Shown one piece after another: positions 36,133 through 47,257 of a stretch of 64,000 bases of DNA (within the stretch, counting starts at the first letter, position 1; each line of letters starts with the position of its first letter). The translations under genes and the position numbers were made by a program. The stretch covers positions 127,001-191,000 of the forward strand of contig NZ_CP020947.1 in NCBI RefSeq assembly GCF_000172795.2, in the 5' to 3' direction. A model generated the notes under the pieces. The model had not been told where the DNA came from. It did not search any database and saw nothing but the letters and a program-made list of their open reading frames with translations. The stretch comes from Rhizobium sp. CIAT894 (GTDB taxonomy: Bacteria > Pseudomonadota > Alphaproteobacteria > Rhizobiales > Rhizobiaceae).

Positions 36133-37134
36133 ATGACAGCGAAGAAAAAACCGAAGGTCTACATCACCCGCAAGTTGCCCGACGCCGTCGAAACCCGCAT
36201 GCGGGAACTCTTCGACGCCGAGCTGAACATCGATGACACGCCGCGCTCCGTTCCAGAGCTGATCGCCGCCGTCAGGACCGCCGACGTGCTGGTGCCGACC
36301 GTCACCGATCGCATCGATGCGGCGCTGATCGATCAGGCCGGGCCGCAGATGAAGCTGATTGCGAGCTTCTCCAACGGCACGGACCACATCGACGTCGAGG
36401 CGGCGGCGCGCAAGGGCATCACCGTCACCAACACGCCGAACGTCCTGACCGAGGATACCGCCGACATGACGATGGCGCTGATTCTCGCGGTTCCGAGAAG
36501 GCTCGGCGAGGGCGCCCGCGTGCTGACCGACAAGCCCGGCGAATGGGCTGGCTGGTCTCCTACCTGGATGCTCGGCCGGCGCATTCACGGCAAGCGCATC
36601 GGCATCGTCGGCATGGGCCGCATCGGTACGGCGGTCGCCCGCCGCGCCAAGGCTTTCGGCCTGTCGATTCACTACCACAACCGCAAGCGCGTCAATCCGG
36701 CCGTCGAGGACGAGCTGGAGGCGACCTATTGGGAAAGCCTCGACCAGATGCTCGCCCGCGTCGACATCGTTTCGGTCAATTGCCCGTCGACGCCGGCGAC
36801 TTTCCACCTGATCTCGGCGCGTCGTCTGGCGCTGCTGCAGCCAACGGCCTATCTCGTCAACACCGCGCGCGGGGACGTGGTCGATGAAGCCGCGCTGATC
36901 AAGTCTCTGAGGGAGGGCCGGATCGCCGGCGCCGGCCTCGACGTCTTCGAAAACGAACCCGCCGTCAATCCGAAGCTCGTCAAGCTCGCCAATGAGGGCA
37001 AGGTCGTGCTGCTGCCGCATATGAGTTCGGCGACGATCGAAGGCCGCATCGACATGGGCGACAAGGTGATCATCAATATCCGCACCTTCATCGACGGTCA
37101 CAGACCGCCGAACCGGGTGCTGCCGGGGCGTTGA
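36133..37134 (+). CDS. D-2-hydroxyacid dehydrogenase, probably glyoxylate reductase
   Basis: A 333-residue NAD(P)-dependent dehydrogenase: cofactor motif GIVGMGRIGTAVARRAKAFG, catalytic Arg in VNTARGDVVDEAAL, Glu in FENEPAVNP and His in LLPHMSSATIEGR. ASFSNGTDHID is the substrate-loop motif. It resembles GyaR/hydroxypyruvate-glyoxylate reductases that work on small 2-oxoacids. The exact substrate cannot be fixed by sequence. Confidence 0.92.
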   Translation: MTAKKKPKVYITRKLPDAVETRMRELFDAELNIDDTPRSVPELIAAVRTADVLVPTVTDRIDAALIDQAGPQMKLIASFSNGTDHIDVEAAARKGITVTNTPNVLTEDTADMTMALILAVPRRLGEGARVLTDKPGEWAGWSPTWMLGRRIHGKRIGIVGMGRIGTAVARRAKAFGLSIHYHNRKRVNPAVEDELEATYWESLDQMLARVDIVSVNCPSTPATFHLISARRLALLQPTAYLVNTARGDVVDEAALIKSLREGRIAGAGLDVFENEPAVNPKLVKLANEGKVVLLPHMSSATIEGRIDMGDKVIINIRTFIDGHRPPNRVLPGR

Positions 37135-37143
37135 AGGCTTAAT

Positions 37144-37632
37144 TCAGCCGGTGCGGGTCCGAGATGCAAGGACCTTGCGCATCTCGACGAAGGTCGTCCT
37201 GGCAAAGCCGGGATGCGCCTTCTCGGCAGTTCTGGAAAATCCCCAGGCGGCAAAGACGGCGTGATTGTCGGTGAGTTCGATGCGTGTTTCCAGCCGCAAG
37301 GCGGCAAGCCCCAGGGACGCGGCCGTCTCCTCGGCAATTGCCAGCAGCCTTTTGCCGAGGCCTTTGCCCTGCGCCTCAGGCAGAACGGCAAGCTTGCCGA
37401 CATAGAGGCAATCGGCCTCCGGCCGCAGAAAAAGGCAGCCGATCAACTTTTCACCGTCGAGGGCGGCATGGCCGATCTCGGCTCTGGCCTTTTCCGCCAG
37501 TGACTCGGTCGTCAGCTTGAGCGCCGAGGACGGCGGATCGATCCTCCCGTTCATCGAAGCGAAGGCGGCGAGGATAAGCGCCAGCAATTCGTCCCAGCGT
37601 GTGAAGTCCTGGTCGAGACGGACGGTCGTCAT
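37144..37632 (-). CDS. GNAT-family N-acetyltransferase
   Basis: A 162-residue acetyltransferase with the coenzyme A motif LPEAQGKGLGKRLLAIAEET and C-terminal strand LTDNHAVFAAWGF. Substrate unknown. The start ATG overlaps the moeB-like stop (TCAT on the plus strand), so the recF-moeB-GNAT set is translationally coupled. Confidence 0.9.
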   Translation of the reverse strand: MTTVRLDQDFTRWDELLALILAAFASMNGRIDPPSSALKLTTESLAEKARAEIGHAALDGEKLIGCLFLRPEADCLYVGKLAVLPEAQGKGLGKRLLAIAEETAASLGLAALRLETRIELTDNHAVFAAWGFSRTAEKAHPGFARTTFVEMRKVLASRTRTG

Positions 37633-38453
37633 ACGGCCTGTCTCTCCCGCGTCCGGCGTCTTCTATAGCGGACGGTGTCGAAGCGGGCCGCAAGCGCGTC
37701 ATAGAGCAGCAGTCGTCCGACCAGCGGCTCGCCGGTGCCGGTGACGAGTTTGATCGCTTCCATCGCCATCATGGTGCCGATCACGCCGGTCAGCGCGCCG
37801 ATGACGCCGGCCTCGGCGCAGGCGGGAATGAGCCCCGCCGGCGGCGCTTCGGGAAAGAGGTCGCGATATGTCGGGTTGGGGGTCCCGTCCTCACCGCTCT
37901 CATAGGGCTTGAGAACCGTCAGCGAACCGTCGAAGCGCCCGACCGCTCCGGTAACAAGCGGGATGCGCGCTTCCTCAGCTGCATCGGCAGCGGTGTAACG
38001 CGTATCGAAATTGTCGGAGCCGTCGATCAGCAGATCGAAGCCGGAGAGTTGCCGGCGGGCAGTCTCGTGGGAAAACCGTTCCTCGAAACGGATGAGCCGG
38101 ACATGCGGATTGAGTCTCGCGATGGCAAGCGCGGCGCTTTCCGTCTTCAACTCCCCGATCGTGCCGGAATCATGGATGACCTGGCGCTGCAGGTTCGACA
38201 GCGATACCCGGTCGTCATCGACGATGCCGAGCGTGCCGACGCCGGCTGCTGCCAGATATTGCAGGATCGGTGCGCCGAGGCCGCCGGCGCCGATCACCAG
38301 CACGCGGGCGGCCTTCAGCCTCTGCTGGCCTGCGCCGCCGATCTCCGGCAGCAGAATATGGCGGTGATAGCGCGCGATTTCGTCAGGGCTAAGCGGTTCC
38401 ATGGCAGCGATGTTATCATGACGCCGGAGGCTGGGAAAAGCCGCTTCGGTCAT
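37629..38453 (-). CDS. moeB: MoeB/ThiF-like adenylyltransferase lacking zinc cysteines
   Basis: A 274-residue E1-like enzyme with the ATP loop GAGGLGAPILQYLAAAGVGT, the Arg finger NLQRQVIH and substrate motif DNFDTRYTAADA. It would adenylate the C-terminus of a MoaD- or ThiS-type sulfur carrier. The zinc-binding CxxC pairs seen in MoeB are missing: the first position reads NPTYRDLFPEA and the C-terminus ends RYRRRRTRERQAV. The start overlaps the recF stop by ATGA; an inner ATG at 38402 is a possible alternative. Confidence 0.85.
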   Translation of the reverse strand: MTEAAFPSLRRHDNIAAMEPLSPDEIARYHRHILLPEIGGAGQQRLKAARVLVIGAGGLGAPILQYLAAAGVGTLGIVDDDRVSLSNLQRQVIHDSGTIGELKTESAALAIARLNPHVRLIRFEERFSHETARRQLSGFDLLIDGSDNFDTRYTAADAAEEARIPLVTGAVGRFDGSLTVLKPYESGEDGTPNPTYRDLFPEAPPAGLIPACAEAGVIGALTGVIGTMMAMEAIKLVTGTGEPLVGRLLLYDALAARFDTVRYRRRRTRERQAV

Positions 38454-39574
38454 TCGAACACCTTTCCGTCGGCCACTGTGAAGACCTGCGCTCTGTCGCC
38501 CAACGCCGAAAACATCGAGCGATCCGTTCCGGTCATGAAGGCCTGGCCTCCGAGGCCGTCGATGAGGTCGAACAGCGCGGCGCGCCTGTTCTCGTCGAGA
38601 TGGGCGGCGATCTCGTCGAGCAGCAGGATTGGCGCATGGCCGGTAAGATTGCCGACCAGCCGTGCATGCGCAAGCACCAGGCCGACGAGCAGCGCCTTCT
38701 GCTCGCCGGTCGAGCAGCGTTCCGCCTCCATCGCCTTTTCGCGATGGTGCACGATGAGATCGGCCCGATGCGGCCCGTCGAGGGTGCGTCCCGCGCCGGC
38801 GTCGCGATAACGGCTCTCGGCCAGCATCGCCGCGTAGTCGTCCTCGAGGTCGACCGAGGGGCGCGAGAACTGGCCGTCCATGAAGCCCGAGAGCTGCAGT
38901 GATGCCGATGGAAAAGGCGAACTCTCGTGGGTCTCCTCGATCAGCCGGGTCAGCAGGCCGAGCATTTCCTGCCGGGCGAGCGCCATGGCGATGCCGAGGC
39001 TTGCCATCTGTTCCTCGATGCCGGCAAGCCAGGAGGGATCGAAGCGGCCTTCATCCAGCAACCTGTTGCGGCTGCGCATGGCGCGCTCGAAATCGCTGGC
39101 GCGGCGGCCATGGGCGGGATCGAGCGATAGCACCAGCCGGTCGAGAAAGCGGCGCCGCTCGGAGGAGGCGCCGGTAAAGAGGCCGTCCATCGCCGGTGTC
39201 AGCCAGAGAAGACGCAGATGATCGGTCAGTTCGTCTGCTGTTTTGGCAGGGGTGCCGTTGATCCGCAGCCTGCGGGCGGTGCTTTCCTCGCCGGTTTCGA
39301 TGCCGGTGCCGATCTCGACGTCGCCTTCCATGCCGTCGAGCGCCGCGAAGATCGAAAAACCGCCGGCCGCGCCGACACGGGTAATGTCGCCATAGGCAGC
39401 GCGGCGCAGGCCGCGGCCAGGCGAAAGCAGCGAGACGGCCTCCATGAGATTGGTCTTGCCGGCACCGTTGTCTCCCGTCAGCACGGCATGCCGGCCGTCA
39501 AGGGTTAGCGCCGCCGACGCATAATTTCGGAAGTCTGTCAGCTTCAGACGGGAAAGAGAAACCTTGTGCGGCAT
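38450..39574 (-). CDS. recF: DNA repair ATPase RecF
   Basis: A 374-residue SMC-like ATPase: Walker A GDNGAGKTNLMEAVSLL, ABC signature region CSTGEQKALLVGLVLAHARL and Walker B PILLLDEIAAHLDENRRAAL. RecF with RecO and RecR loads RecA at gaps. It is away from dnaA-dnaN, as usual in Rhizobiales, and heads the recF-moeB-GNAT unit. The start is ATG 39574 (MPHKVSLSRLKLTDFRNY); the longer upstream frame crosses hairpin sequences. Confidence 0.95.
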   Translation of the reverse strand: MPHKVSLSRLKLTDFRNYASAALTLDGRHAVLTGDNGAGKTNLMEAVSLLSPGRGLRRAAYGDITRVGAAGGFSIFAALDGMEGDVEIGTGIETGEESTARRLRINGTPAKTADELTDHLRLLWLTPAMDGLFTGASSERRRFLDRLVLSLDPAHGRRASDFERAMRSRNRLLDEGRFDPSWLAGIEEQMASLGIAMALARQEMLGLLTRLIEETHESSPFPSASLQLSGFMDGQFSRPSVDLEDDYAAMLAESRYRDAGAGRTLDGPHRADLIVHHREKAMEAERCSTGEQKALLVGLVLAHARLVGNLTGHAPILLLDEIAAHLDENRRAALFDLIDGLGGQAFMTGTDRSMFSALGDRAQVFTVADGKVFE

Positions 39575-40038
39575 CGAATGTCCGGAATCGTGAAACGTGA
39601 CAGCTAAGCCTAAGCGGCGTTGATGGCAAGGCACTGAGAGCTTTGCCGCCCCGGACCGGCCACTGCTGCCGGAGGCAGGCGGCGGCAGTGGCCGGATAGG
39701 ATAGGCTGCGGGCGACAAGGGACGGCACCGGACGGATTTTCGAGGTGCCTCCGTGACCGAGTCCTGTTGTCCGGTGCCTCACGGCGTAGGGGCGCTTTCC
39801 AGATTGTTTTAAAAATACAACCACCGCGCGGATAGGCTGGCTTCATCGAGCCGGTTCGGTTTACAGCTGTTATCGATCACTTCAAGCCCTGGATATCCGG
39901 GGTTTTGCCGCGTCCCTCCGCTGCTCCTGACGTAACGTAAAGCCCAAAAAAAGTCGGTTGAATTTTGCAACTGTAGAGTTGAGTTATCCCGTAAAAACGC
40001 TATGGTAAACGAACTGTTAAGTATTAGAGAGTGATGAA
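39575..40038. other. recF-xre divergent region with two large hairpins
   Basis: No coding frame is visible in these 464 bases. CCGGCCACTGCTGCC (39656-39670) pairs with 39681-39695 over 15 bp (one G-U) around a ten-base loop. GGCACCGGAC (39724-39733) pairs with GTCCGGTGCC (39769-39778). The rest toward the xre gene is AT-richer and likely carries its promoter. The block could be an untranslated RNA or a pair of repeats; no T run follows either stem. Confidence 0.55.
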
Positions 40039-40398
40039 GTGCCAGATCCGGTTGATATTATCGTTGGTCGCAACGTAAGACAGTTTCGCGCCCTTCGCCG
40101 TGTTTCGCAGCTTGAGCTTGGCGAAGCACTCGGACTGACTTTCCAGCAGATCCAGAAATACGAAAAAGGCGCGAACCGCGTTTCCGCCAGCAAGCTGCAT
40201 CAGATCGCGGTTTTCCTCGATGTCGAGATCTCTGCTCTTTTCGAGGGCGTATCGCAATTCGGCAGCCGAGTCGAACTCAGCCCTGACGCCTATGCGCTTG
40301 CTCTGACCTACGACAAACTGAGTTCATCGGCAGGCAAGGAAGCGGTCAAGACCATCCTCACCCTCATGGTTGGCGAAGCGGCCGAAACCGCCGCTTGA
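40039..40398 (+). CDS. Xre-type transcription regulator
   Basis: A 119-residue protein with an N-terminal helix-turn-helix (RRVSQLELGEALGLTFQQIQ, then KYEKGANRVSASKLHQIAVF) and a helical C-terminal half. The FQQIQKYEKGxNRV block is shared with alphaproteobacterial regulators such as PraR and SinR-like proteins, but this protein is shorter. GTG at 40039 is the start; the ATG seven bases upstream is out of frame. Targets unknown. Confidence 0.88.
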   Translation: MPDPVDIIVGRNVRQFRALRRVSQLELGEALGLTFQQIQKYEKGANRVSASKLHQIAVFLDVEISALFEGVSQFGSRVELSPDAYALALTYDKLSSSAGKEAVKTILTLMVGEAAETAA

Positions 40399-40531
40399 TT
40401 TCACCGCGCATCATAGAGAGCACGACTTCGGTCCGGGTGATATCCGGACACAGGCATCTGTGCGGCAATTTGGTGGGGCATCAAGACGAAGACAGGAAGC
40501 ATCTCCGGTGCGCGCGGTTTCATGCCGCGCT

Positions 40532-40732
40532 TTAGTGAATCTCGCATTCGTGCAACGCCATCAGCAGATCGTCCTGCGTCTGGTGGCCGGCATGATAGAG
40601 GTCGATCGCGATACTGGCGATCGAAAGGCCCTGCTGGCTGCGAAGCTTGATGTTGCGCTCGGCGCACCATGTGTAGAGGGCGCCGGCGAGAACGTCGACA
40701 TCTTCGGACTGAGAGGAAAAGGCTGACGCCAT
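40532..40732 (-). CDS. Small cytosolic protein of unknown function
   Basis: A 66-residue protein, MASAFSSQSEDVDVLAGALY, then TWCAERNIKL and LYHAGHQTQDDLLMALHECE. It is evenly composed with predicted helices and no export signal, and the codon choice looks coding. I do not recognise a family. A weak ribosome site (AAGGG) precedes the ATG at 40732. It could be one of the many small conserved Rhizobiales proteins. Confidence 0.6.
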   Translation of the reverse strand: MASAFSSQSEDVDVLAGALYTWCAERNIKLRSQQGLSIASIAIDLYHAGHQTQDDLLMALHECEIH

Positions 40733-40928
40733 GGCAGATACCCTTGATTTTTTGTTGTTCCCGACTGACGGCAGAGACTGAATTCATTTGGAAAACTTGC
40801 AAGCGGCATCATCTGGCTGCGTTAACGTAAGCCATGTTCCGCCCCGTCGCCGTGCCGATCCGGGACAGATTGCTCAGCGCAAGCACCGAGTGTTGCAAAT
40901 TGGGGCAATTGCAAAGCACCCGAAGCGG

Positions 40929-40975
40929 GTCGCGCAAAAGTGTGCAGCGGTTTGCGACAACGACATGCGTAAAAA
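40929..40975. repeat. Dispersed palindromic repeat, copy 4
   Basis: The sequence GCGCAAAAGTGTGCAGCGGT, then TTGCGACAACGACATGCG, repeats the core and the ACGACATGC end of copies 1-3. It is in the 316-base gap between the small gene at 40532 and dnaJ, which otherwise holds only the dnaJ terminator. Confidence 0.75.
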
Positions 40976-40990
40976 CTGAGATGGCGAACC

Positions 40991-41024
40991 AAAAAAGCCG
41001 GAGACGTTTCCGTCCCCGGCTTTT
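40991..41024 (-). terminator. Rho-independent terminator of dnaJ
   Basis: On the minus strand AAAAGCCGG/CCGGCTTTT (41024-41016 with 41001-40993) extends after an A-C mismatch into GACG/CGTC with a four-base loop, then runs into T6. It lies 25 bases beyond the dnaJ stop. Confidence 0.88.
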
Positions 41025-41048
41025 CGAGATGGATCCATCGATCGCGGC

Positions 41049-42179
41049 TCAGCCTTCGAAGAATTCCTTCATGCGGGCAAAGAAGCCCGTTGATTCGGGA
41101 TTGTTCTCCTTGGAGGAAAGCTGCTCGAATTCCTGCAGCAGCTCGCGCTGGCGCTTGGTGAGCTTTTGCGGCGTCTCGATCTGGATCTGGATGTAGAGGT
41201 CACCCGTCTGCGCCGAACGCAGCACCGGCATGCCCTTGTTTTTCAGGCGGAACTGTTTGCCGGCCTGCGTGCCCTCGGGCACGCTGACGCGCGACTTTGT
41301 GCCGTCGAGCGTCGCCACGTCGAAGGTTCCGCCGAGAGCGGCGGTCGTCATCGAGATCGGAACGGCGCAATAAAGATCGGCTCCGTCGCGCTGGTAGAAT
41401 TCATGCGGTTTGACGGACAGGAAGATATAGAGATCGCCCGCCGGCCCGCCACGGGTGCCTGCTTCGCCCTCGCCCTGCAGGCGGATGCGCGTACCATCCT
41501 CGATGCCGGCGGGAATATTGACCGAGAGCGAACGCTCTTCCGTTACCCGGCCCTGGCCGTGGCATTTCGGGCAGGGATCGGGAATGATCTGGCCACGGCC
41601 ATGGCAGGTCGGGCAGGTCCGCTCGATCGAGAAGAAGCCCTGTGCGGCACGCACGCGCCCGCTTCCCTGGCAGGTGCCGCAATTCTTCGGCTGCGTGCCG
41701 GGCTTGGCGCCCGAACCCGAACAGACGTCGCAGGTGATCGACGTGGGAACGCGGATCTGTGCCGTCTTGCCGGAAAAGGATTCTTCCAGCGTAATTTCCA
41801 TATTGTAGCGAAGGTCGGCGCCGCGCTCCCGGCCTCCTGACGAGCGCTGGCGCGCACGCCCTCCACCCATCATCTCGCCGAAAATATCCTCGAAGATGTC
41901 GGAGAAACCGCCGCCGGCAAAGCCGCCGCCACCGCCGCCGCCCATGCCGCCATGTTCGAAGGCCGCATGGCCGTAGCGATCATAGGCCGCCCGCTTCTGC
42001 GGGTCCTTGAGCATCTCGTAGGCTTCGTTGATTTCCTTGAACTTGCGTTCGGCGTCCTTGTCATCCGGGTTCTTGTCCGGATGGTATTTCATCGCCAGTT
42101 TGCGGAAGGCGCTCTTCAGCTCTTTCTCGTCCGCCGTCTTGGCTACACCCAGAGTTTCGTAAAAGTCCGCTTTTGCCAT
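41049..42179 (-). CDS. dnaJ: Chaperone DnaJ
   Basis: A 376-residue class I J-protein: J domain with [10 protein letters not shown], a Gly/Phe-rich linker ([20 protein letters not shown]), four zinc-finger repeats ([32 protein letters not shown]) and the client-binding domain. It stimulates DnaK ATP hydrolysis and hands over unfolded clients. It follows dnaK by 85 bases that include a hairpin, so transcription probably reads through from the dnaK heat-shock promoter. Confidence 0.97.
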   Translation of the reverse strand: MAKADFYETLGVAKTADEKELKSAFRKLAMKYHPDKNPDDKDAERKFKEINEAYEMLKDPQKRAAYDRYGHAAFEHGGMGGGGGGGFAGGGFSDIFEDIFGEMMGGGRARQRSSGGRERGADLRYNMEITLEESFSGKTAQIRVPTSITCDVCSGSGAKPGTQPKNCGTCQGSGRVRAAQGFFSIERTCPTCHGRGQIIPDPCPKCHGQGRVTEERSLSVNIPAGIEDGTRIRLQGEGEAGTRGGPAGDLYIFLSVKPHEFYQRDGADLYCAVPISMTTAALGGTFDVATLDGTKSRVSVPEGTQAGKQFRLKNKGMPVLRSAQTGDLYIQIQIETPQKLTKRQRELLQEFEQLSSKENNPESTGFFARMKEFFEG

Positions 42180-42206
42180 TAAGGATTAAACCCCGGAAAT
42201 GGATTT

Positions 42207-42230
42207 CCGGCTGCCATGGTGAGCAGCCGG
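42207..42230 (-). other. Hairpin in the dnaK-dnaJ gap
   Basis: CCGGCTGC (42207-42214) pairs with GCAGCCGG (42223-42230) around an eight-base loop. A second smaller stem, CCGGAAA/TTTCCGG, lies at 42193-42210 and shares bases, so the two would be alternatives. No T run follows; it may hold back dnaJ levels relative to dnaK or stabilise the dnaK 3' end. Confidence 0.5.
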
Positions 42231-42264
42231 ATCAGGTGTTGAAGCATAACCACGCCGTCGCGGA

Positions 42265-44181
<1,917 letters not shown>

Positions 44182-44292
44182 GTCATTCTCTCCTTGAAGC
44201 AAGCTGTCGGAACCCCCAGAAGGCATTTCCCTGACAGCCCCTTACGGGATGGGTCTACTTACGATTACGCAATCGTGATTGCGGTGATGCGG

Positions 44293-44324
44293 CGTATATA
44301 AGGAGCGGTTTTCGGGACTGCAAG
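44293..44324 (-). promoter_or_regulatory. RpoH (sigma-32) type promoter of dnaK
   Basis: On the minus strand CTTG (44324-44321) is followed after 18 bases by CTTATATACG (44302-44293). This fits the alphaproteobacterial heat-shock consensus CTTG-N17/18-CYTATNTNNG at every specified base. The rest of the 385-base gap between dnaK and PBP1A shows no coding frame. Confidence 0.82.
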
Positions 44325-44566
44325 GCGGGAAATGCCCCGGAATCCAGCAAAACGAATGTGTTGCATTCAATTTTCATCACCGCCGGGAAAGAGGTCGTCC
44401 CATGAGCGGAGGGCAGTCGATTTCCAATGCGTGTCGCGCCGAAACGTACAGCGGTCCCCGGGATAGCGCCATCCACCGAAACCATGCGCGAAAGGGCCCC
44501 GCTCGATCAAATCGGGGGCGACCCGTTTTGCGGCGTCGCGCTTGCATCGGGCCTGCAGCAAAGCTC

Positions 44567-46891
44567 TCACTGGCCCATGATCAGATCAAGCAGCGTCGTG
44601 CGCCGAGGCTGGACGGAAGAGGTTGTCTGCGGCGACCCGATATCGCCCGGCGGAACCCTGTTCCCGTCGCCCGAGCCGCCGCCTTCGGCAATGTCTGCAG
44701 GCGGAACTGGACCGTTGCCGGAGGTTGCCGACGGCTGCCGGACAGGCGCTTGCGGATAGCGGTTGGCATTGTCGTTGCCGCCGAAGACGCCGGAAATGAT
44801 GCCGCCGATCGTCGACGGCGGTGCTTCGGCCGTGACCGGCTGTCCGCCGTCGGGTGCCGCCTGCGCCATCGGCTGGCCGTTGTTCGGATCGCCGATCAGC
44901 TGGCCGTTGCCGAAGAGCGGCGCCGGCGAAAGACCCTTGTGGGCGGCGACCATGAATTCCTTCCAGGCCTTGGCCGGCAGGCCGCCGCCGGTCACCTTCT
45001 TCATCGGCTTGCCGTCGTCATTGCCGAACCAGACCCCTGTCGTGAGGTTGCTGGTGAAGCCGACGAACAGGGCGTCGCGCGAATTCTGCGTCGTGCCGGT
45101 CTTTCCGGCCGCCTGCCAGCCGGGGATCTTGGCGCTCTTGCCGGTGCCGTTCTCGATGACGCCCATCATCATCGTGTCCATCTGGGCAGCGATCTGCTCG
45201 GAGAGCACGCGCGGCGGGCTGTCATAGGTGTTTTCGTAGAGTACCTTGCCCTCGGCGGTCGTCACCCGGCGGATGACGTGCGGCGTCGCCTTGTAGCCGC
45301 CGTTCATGAAGGCGGCATAGGAGGCGGTGAGCTCCATCAACGACACTTCCGAAGTGCCGAGCGCGATCGAGGCGTTCGGTTGCAGCTCGCTTTCGATGCC
45401 GAGCCGGTGGGCGAGTTTGATCACCTGGTCCGGCCCGTCATACATCACCAGCTGGGCGGCGACCGTATTCAGCGATTTCGCGAGTGCGGTCGCCAGCGTC
45501 ACCTCGCCATTGTATTTCTTCTCGTAATTTTCGGGCGTCCAGTCGCCGATGCGGATCGGCGCGTCGTTGAAAACCGAAAAAGGCGTCAGCCCCTTTTCGA
45601 GTGCCGCGGCATAAACGAAGGGCTTGAACGAGGAGCCCGGCTGGCGCTTCGCCTTGACGGCGCGGTTGAACTGGCTTGCCGCATAGTCCCTGCCGCCGAC
45701 CAGCGCCCGGATCGCGCCGGTGCCGTCGATCGACACGAGGGCCGCCTGCGAGGCGTCAAGCTTGCCACCCTCCTTGTCGAGCACGTCGACCAGCGAATGT
45801 TCGGCCTTCTTTTCCAGCGATTTGTCGATGGTCGTGTCGACGATGACGTCTTCCTTGACGTCGCCGATCAGGCCCGGCAGCTCGTCCATCACCATGTCGG
45901 CGACATAGTGGCCGGCGCCCGACCAATAGCTCTTGGCCGAAGCCGGGGTCTGCGACATCGCCGTCTTGACTTCGGAATCGGTAATGAAACCCTGCTCGCG
46001 CATTGCCGCGAGCACAAGCTGGGCGCGCGCATTGGCGGCGTCCGCATCGCGGGCCGGCGAAAGCCGCGATGGCGCCTTGAGCAGGCCGGCCAGCACCGCG
46101 GCCTCGCCGAGGTTCACGTCACGCGCCGATTTGTTGAAATAGCGGCGTGAGGCCGCCTCGACGCCATAGGCGTTCGATCCGAAGAACACCCGGTTGAGAT
46201 ACATCGCAAGGATCTGGTCCTTGGTGTATTTCTGCTCCAGCCAGAGCGCCAGCAGCACTTCCTGCACCTTGCGTTCCAGCGTTCTCTCGGGGGAGAGAAA
46301 GAGGTTCTTGGCAAGCTGCTGCGTCAGCGTCGAGCCGCCCTGCACCATGTGGCCGGCCGTGAAGTTGGTCACTACAGCCCGGCCGAGGCCGAGCGGGTCG
46401 ACGCCGAAATGCGAATAAAAACGCCGGTCCTCGATGGCGATGACGGCTTCCGGAATATAGGGCGACATGTTTTCGAGCGACAGCGCCTCGCCGCCGGTGG
46501 CGCCGCGATTGGCGATGACGCTGCCGTCAACGGCGGTGATCTTGACGTTCGGCGGCCGTTCCGGGATCGCCCATGTGCTGGCGCTCGGCATGCGCGAACC
46601 GTAATAGAGCACGAGCCCGGCGACGCCGATGCCGGCCCAGATGAACAGCACGACGCACCAGTAGATCACGCGGCGCATAAAGCCGAAAAGGCCGCCGCTT
46701 TCGCGTTCGCGCGGTTCGCGCCGCCGCCGCGGGGCGGGGCGTTCCGGCGGCGGTTTGGAACCGCCGCGCCGCGAAGATCTGCTTCCGACAACACGGTCAT
46801 CGGCATCGAGCGAAAATTCGTCATCGTCGCGTGCCGGGCGGCCGCTGAAGGACGGTTCGATTCTGTCGCCTGATCTGCCTCTGCCTGCCAT
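44567..46891 (-). CDS. Penicillin-binding protein 1A
   Basis: A 774-residue bifunctional PBP: Arg/Pro-rich cytoplasmic tail, one membrane helix (IYWCVVLFIWAGIGVAGLVL), GT51 glycosyltransferase (AIEDRRFYSHFGVDPLG and GGSTLTQQLAKNLFL) and transpeptidase with SSFK (RQPGSSFKPFVY), SLN (AKSLNTVAA) and KTGTTQ. It polymerises and crosslinks peptidoglycan. The C-terminus is a Pro/Gly-rich tail ending in TTLLDLIMGQ. ATG 46891 is chosen. A CtrA-like box stands about 85 bases upstream. Confidence 0.95.
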   Translation of the reverse strand: MAGRGRSGDRIEPSFSGRPARDDDEFSLDADDRVVGSRSSRRGGSKPPPERPAPRRRREPRERESGGLFGFMRRVIYWCVVLFIWAGIGVAGLVLYYGSRMPSASTWAIPERPPNVKITAVDGSVIANRGATGGEALSLENMSPYIPEAVIAIEDRRFYSHFGVDPLGLGRAVVTNFTAGHMVQGGSTLTQQLAKNLFLSPERTLERKVQEVLLALWLEQKYTKDQILAMYLNRVFFGSNAYGVEAASRRYFNKSARDVNLGEAAVLAGLLKAPSRLSPARDADAANARAQLVLAAMREQGFITDSEVKTAMSQTPASAKSYWSGAGHYVADMVMDELPGLIGDVKEDVIVDTTIDKSLEKKAEHSLVDVLDKEGGKLDASQAALVSIDGTGAIRALVGGRDYAASQFNRAVKAKRQPGSSFKPFVYAAALEKGLTPFSVFNDAPIRIGDWTPENYEKKYNGEVTLATALAKSLNTVAAQLVMYDGPDQVIKLAHRLGIESELQPNASIALGTSEVSLMELTASYAAFMNGGYKATPHVIRRVTTAEGKVLYENTYDSPPRVLSEQIAAQMDTMMMGVIENGTGKSAKIPGWQAAGKTGTTQNSRDALFVGFTSNLTTGVWFGNDDGKPMKKVTGGGLPAKAWKEFMVAAHKGLSPAPLFGNGQLIGDPNNGQPMAQAAPDGGQPVTAEAPPSTIGGIISGVFGGNDNANRYPQAPVRQPSATSGNGPVPPADIAEGGGSGDGNRVPPGDIGSPQTTSSVQPRRTTLLDLIMGQ

Positions 46892-46974
46892 CGCCGACCG
46901 GTCACACCCCATGTTCGATCGCGCCCGATCGTGCGGGCGACGTCATCATCCGGTTGAACTGTAATTGCGGCGAT

Positions 46975-46989
46975 TTAACGGGGTATTAA
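46975..46989. promoter_or_regulatory. CtrA-box-like site upstream of PBP1A
   Basis: TTAA, seven bases, TTAA (TTAACGGGGTATTAA) fits the CtrA recognition pattern TTAA-N7-TTAA. It lies between the PBP1A start and the stop of the small gene at 47036. CtrA control of a cell-wall synthase would be biologically sensible but is unproven. Confidence 0.4.
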
Positions 46990-47035
46990 GGACGGCGCGC
47001 GAAGGGATCGCAGCCCTTTCCTTCAGAGCGGACTT

Positions 47036-47257
47036 TCAGAACTGGCGGGCCTCGTAATCGTCGAGCGTTTCCGGATCCTGCTTATATTCCCACTCGCCCA
47101 GATGAAAGCGGCGCCAGATCTGGCCGGAAGGGTTGAGGCGTGCCCCATCAATAAGTCGCACAGGAAGGAGTGGGTTGTGTTTATGCCAGAGGGTCACATC
47201 TGTGGCGGCTGCCCGAGCGCCGAAAAGCCTTGGGAAAGCCAGGTAGTCTTGCGTCAT
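47036..47257 (-). CDS. Small basic protein of unknown function
   Basis: A 73-residue protein, MTQDYLAFPRLFGARAAATD, ending RRFHLGEWEYKQDPETLDDY-EARQF. The aromatic- and Arg-rich composition and acidic end look like a genuine short rhizobial protein rather than a random frame, though I cannot name the family. No signal peptide. It is upstream of PBP1A on the same strand. Confidence 0.5.
   Translation of the reverse strand: MTQDYLAFPRLFGARAAATDVTLWHKHNPLLPVRLIDGARLNPSGQIWRRFHLGEWEYKQDPETLDDYEARQF

Noticed and set aside
44402..44566. Coding potential in the dnaK-PBP1A gap on the plus strand.
   Set aside because: The frame continues opposite PBP1A and has no domain or ribosome site; it is a shadow.
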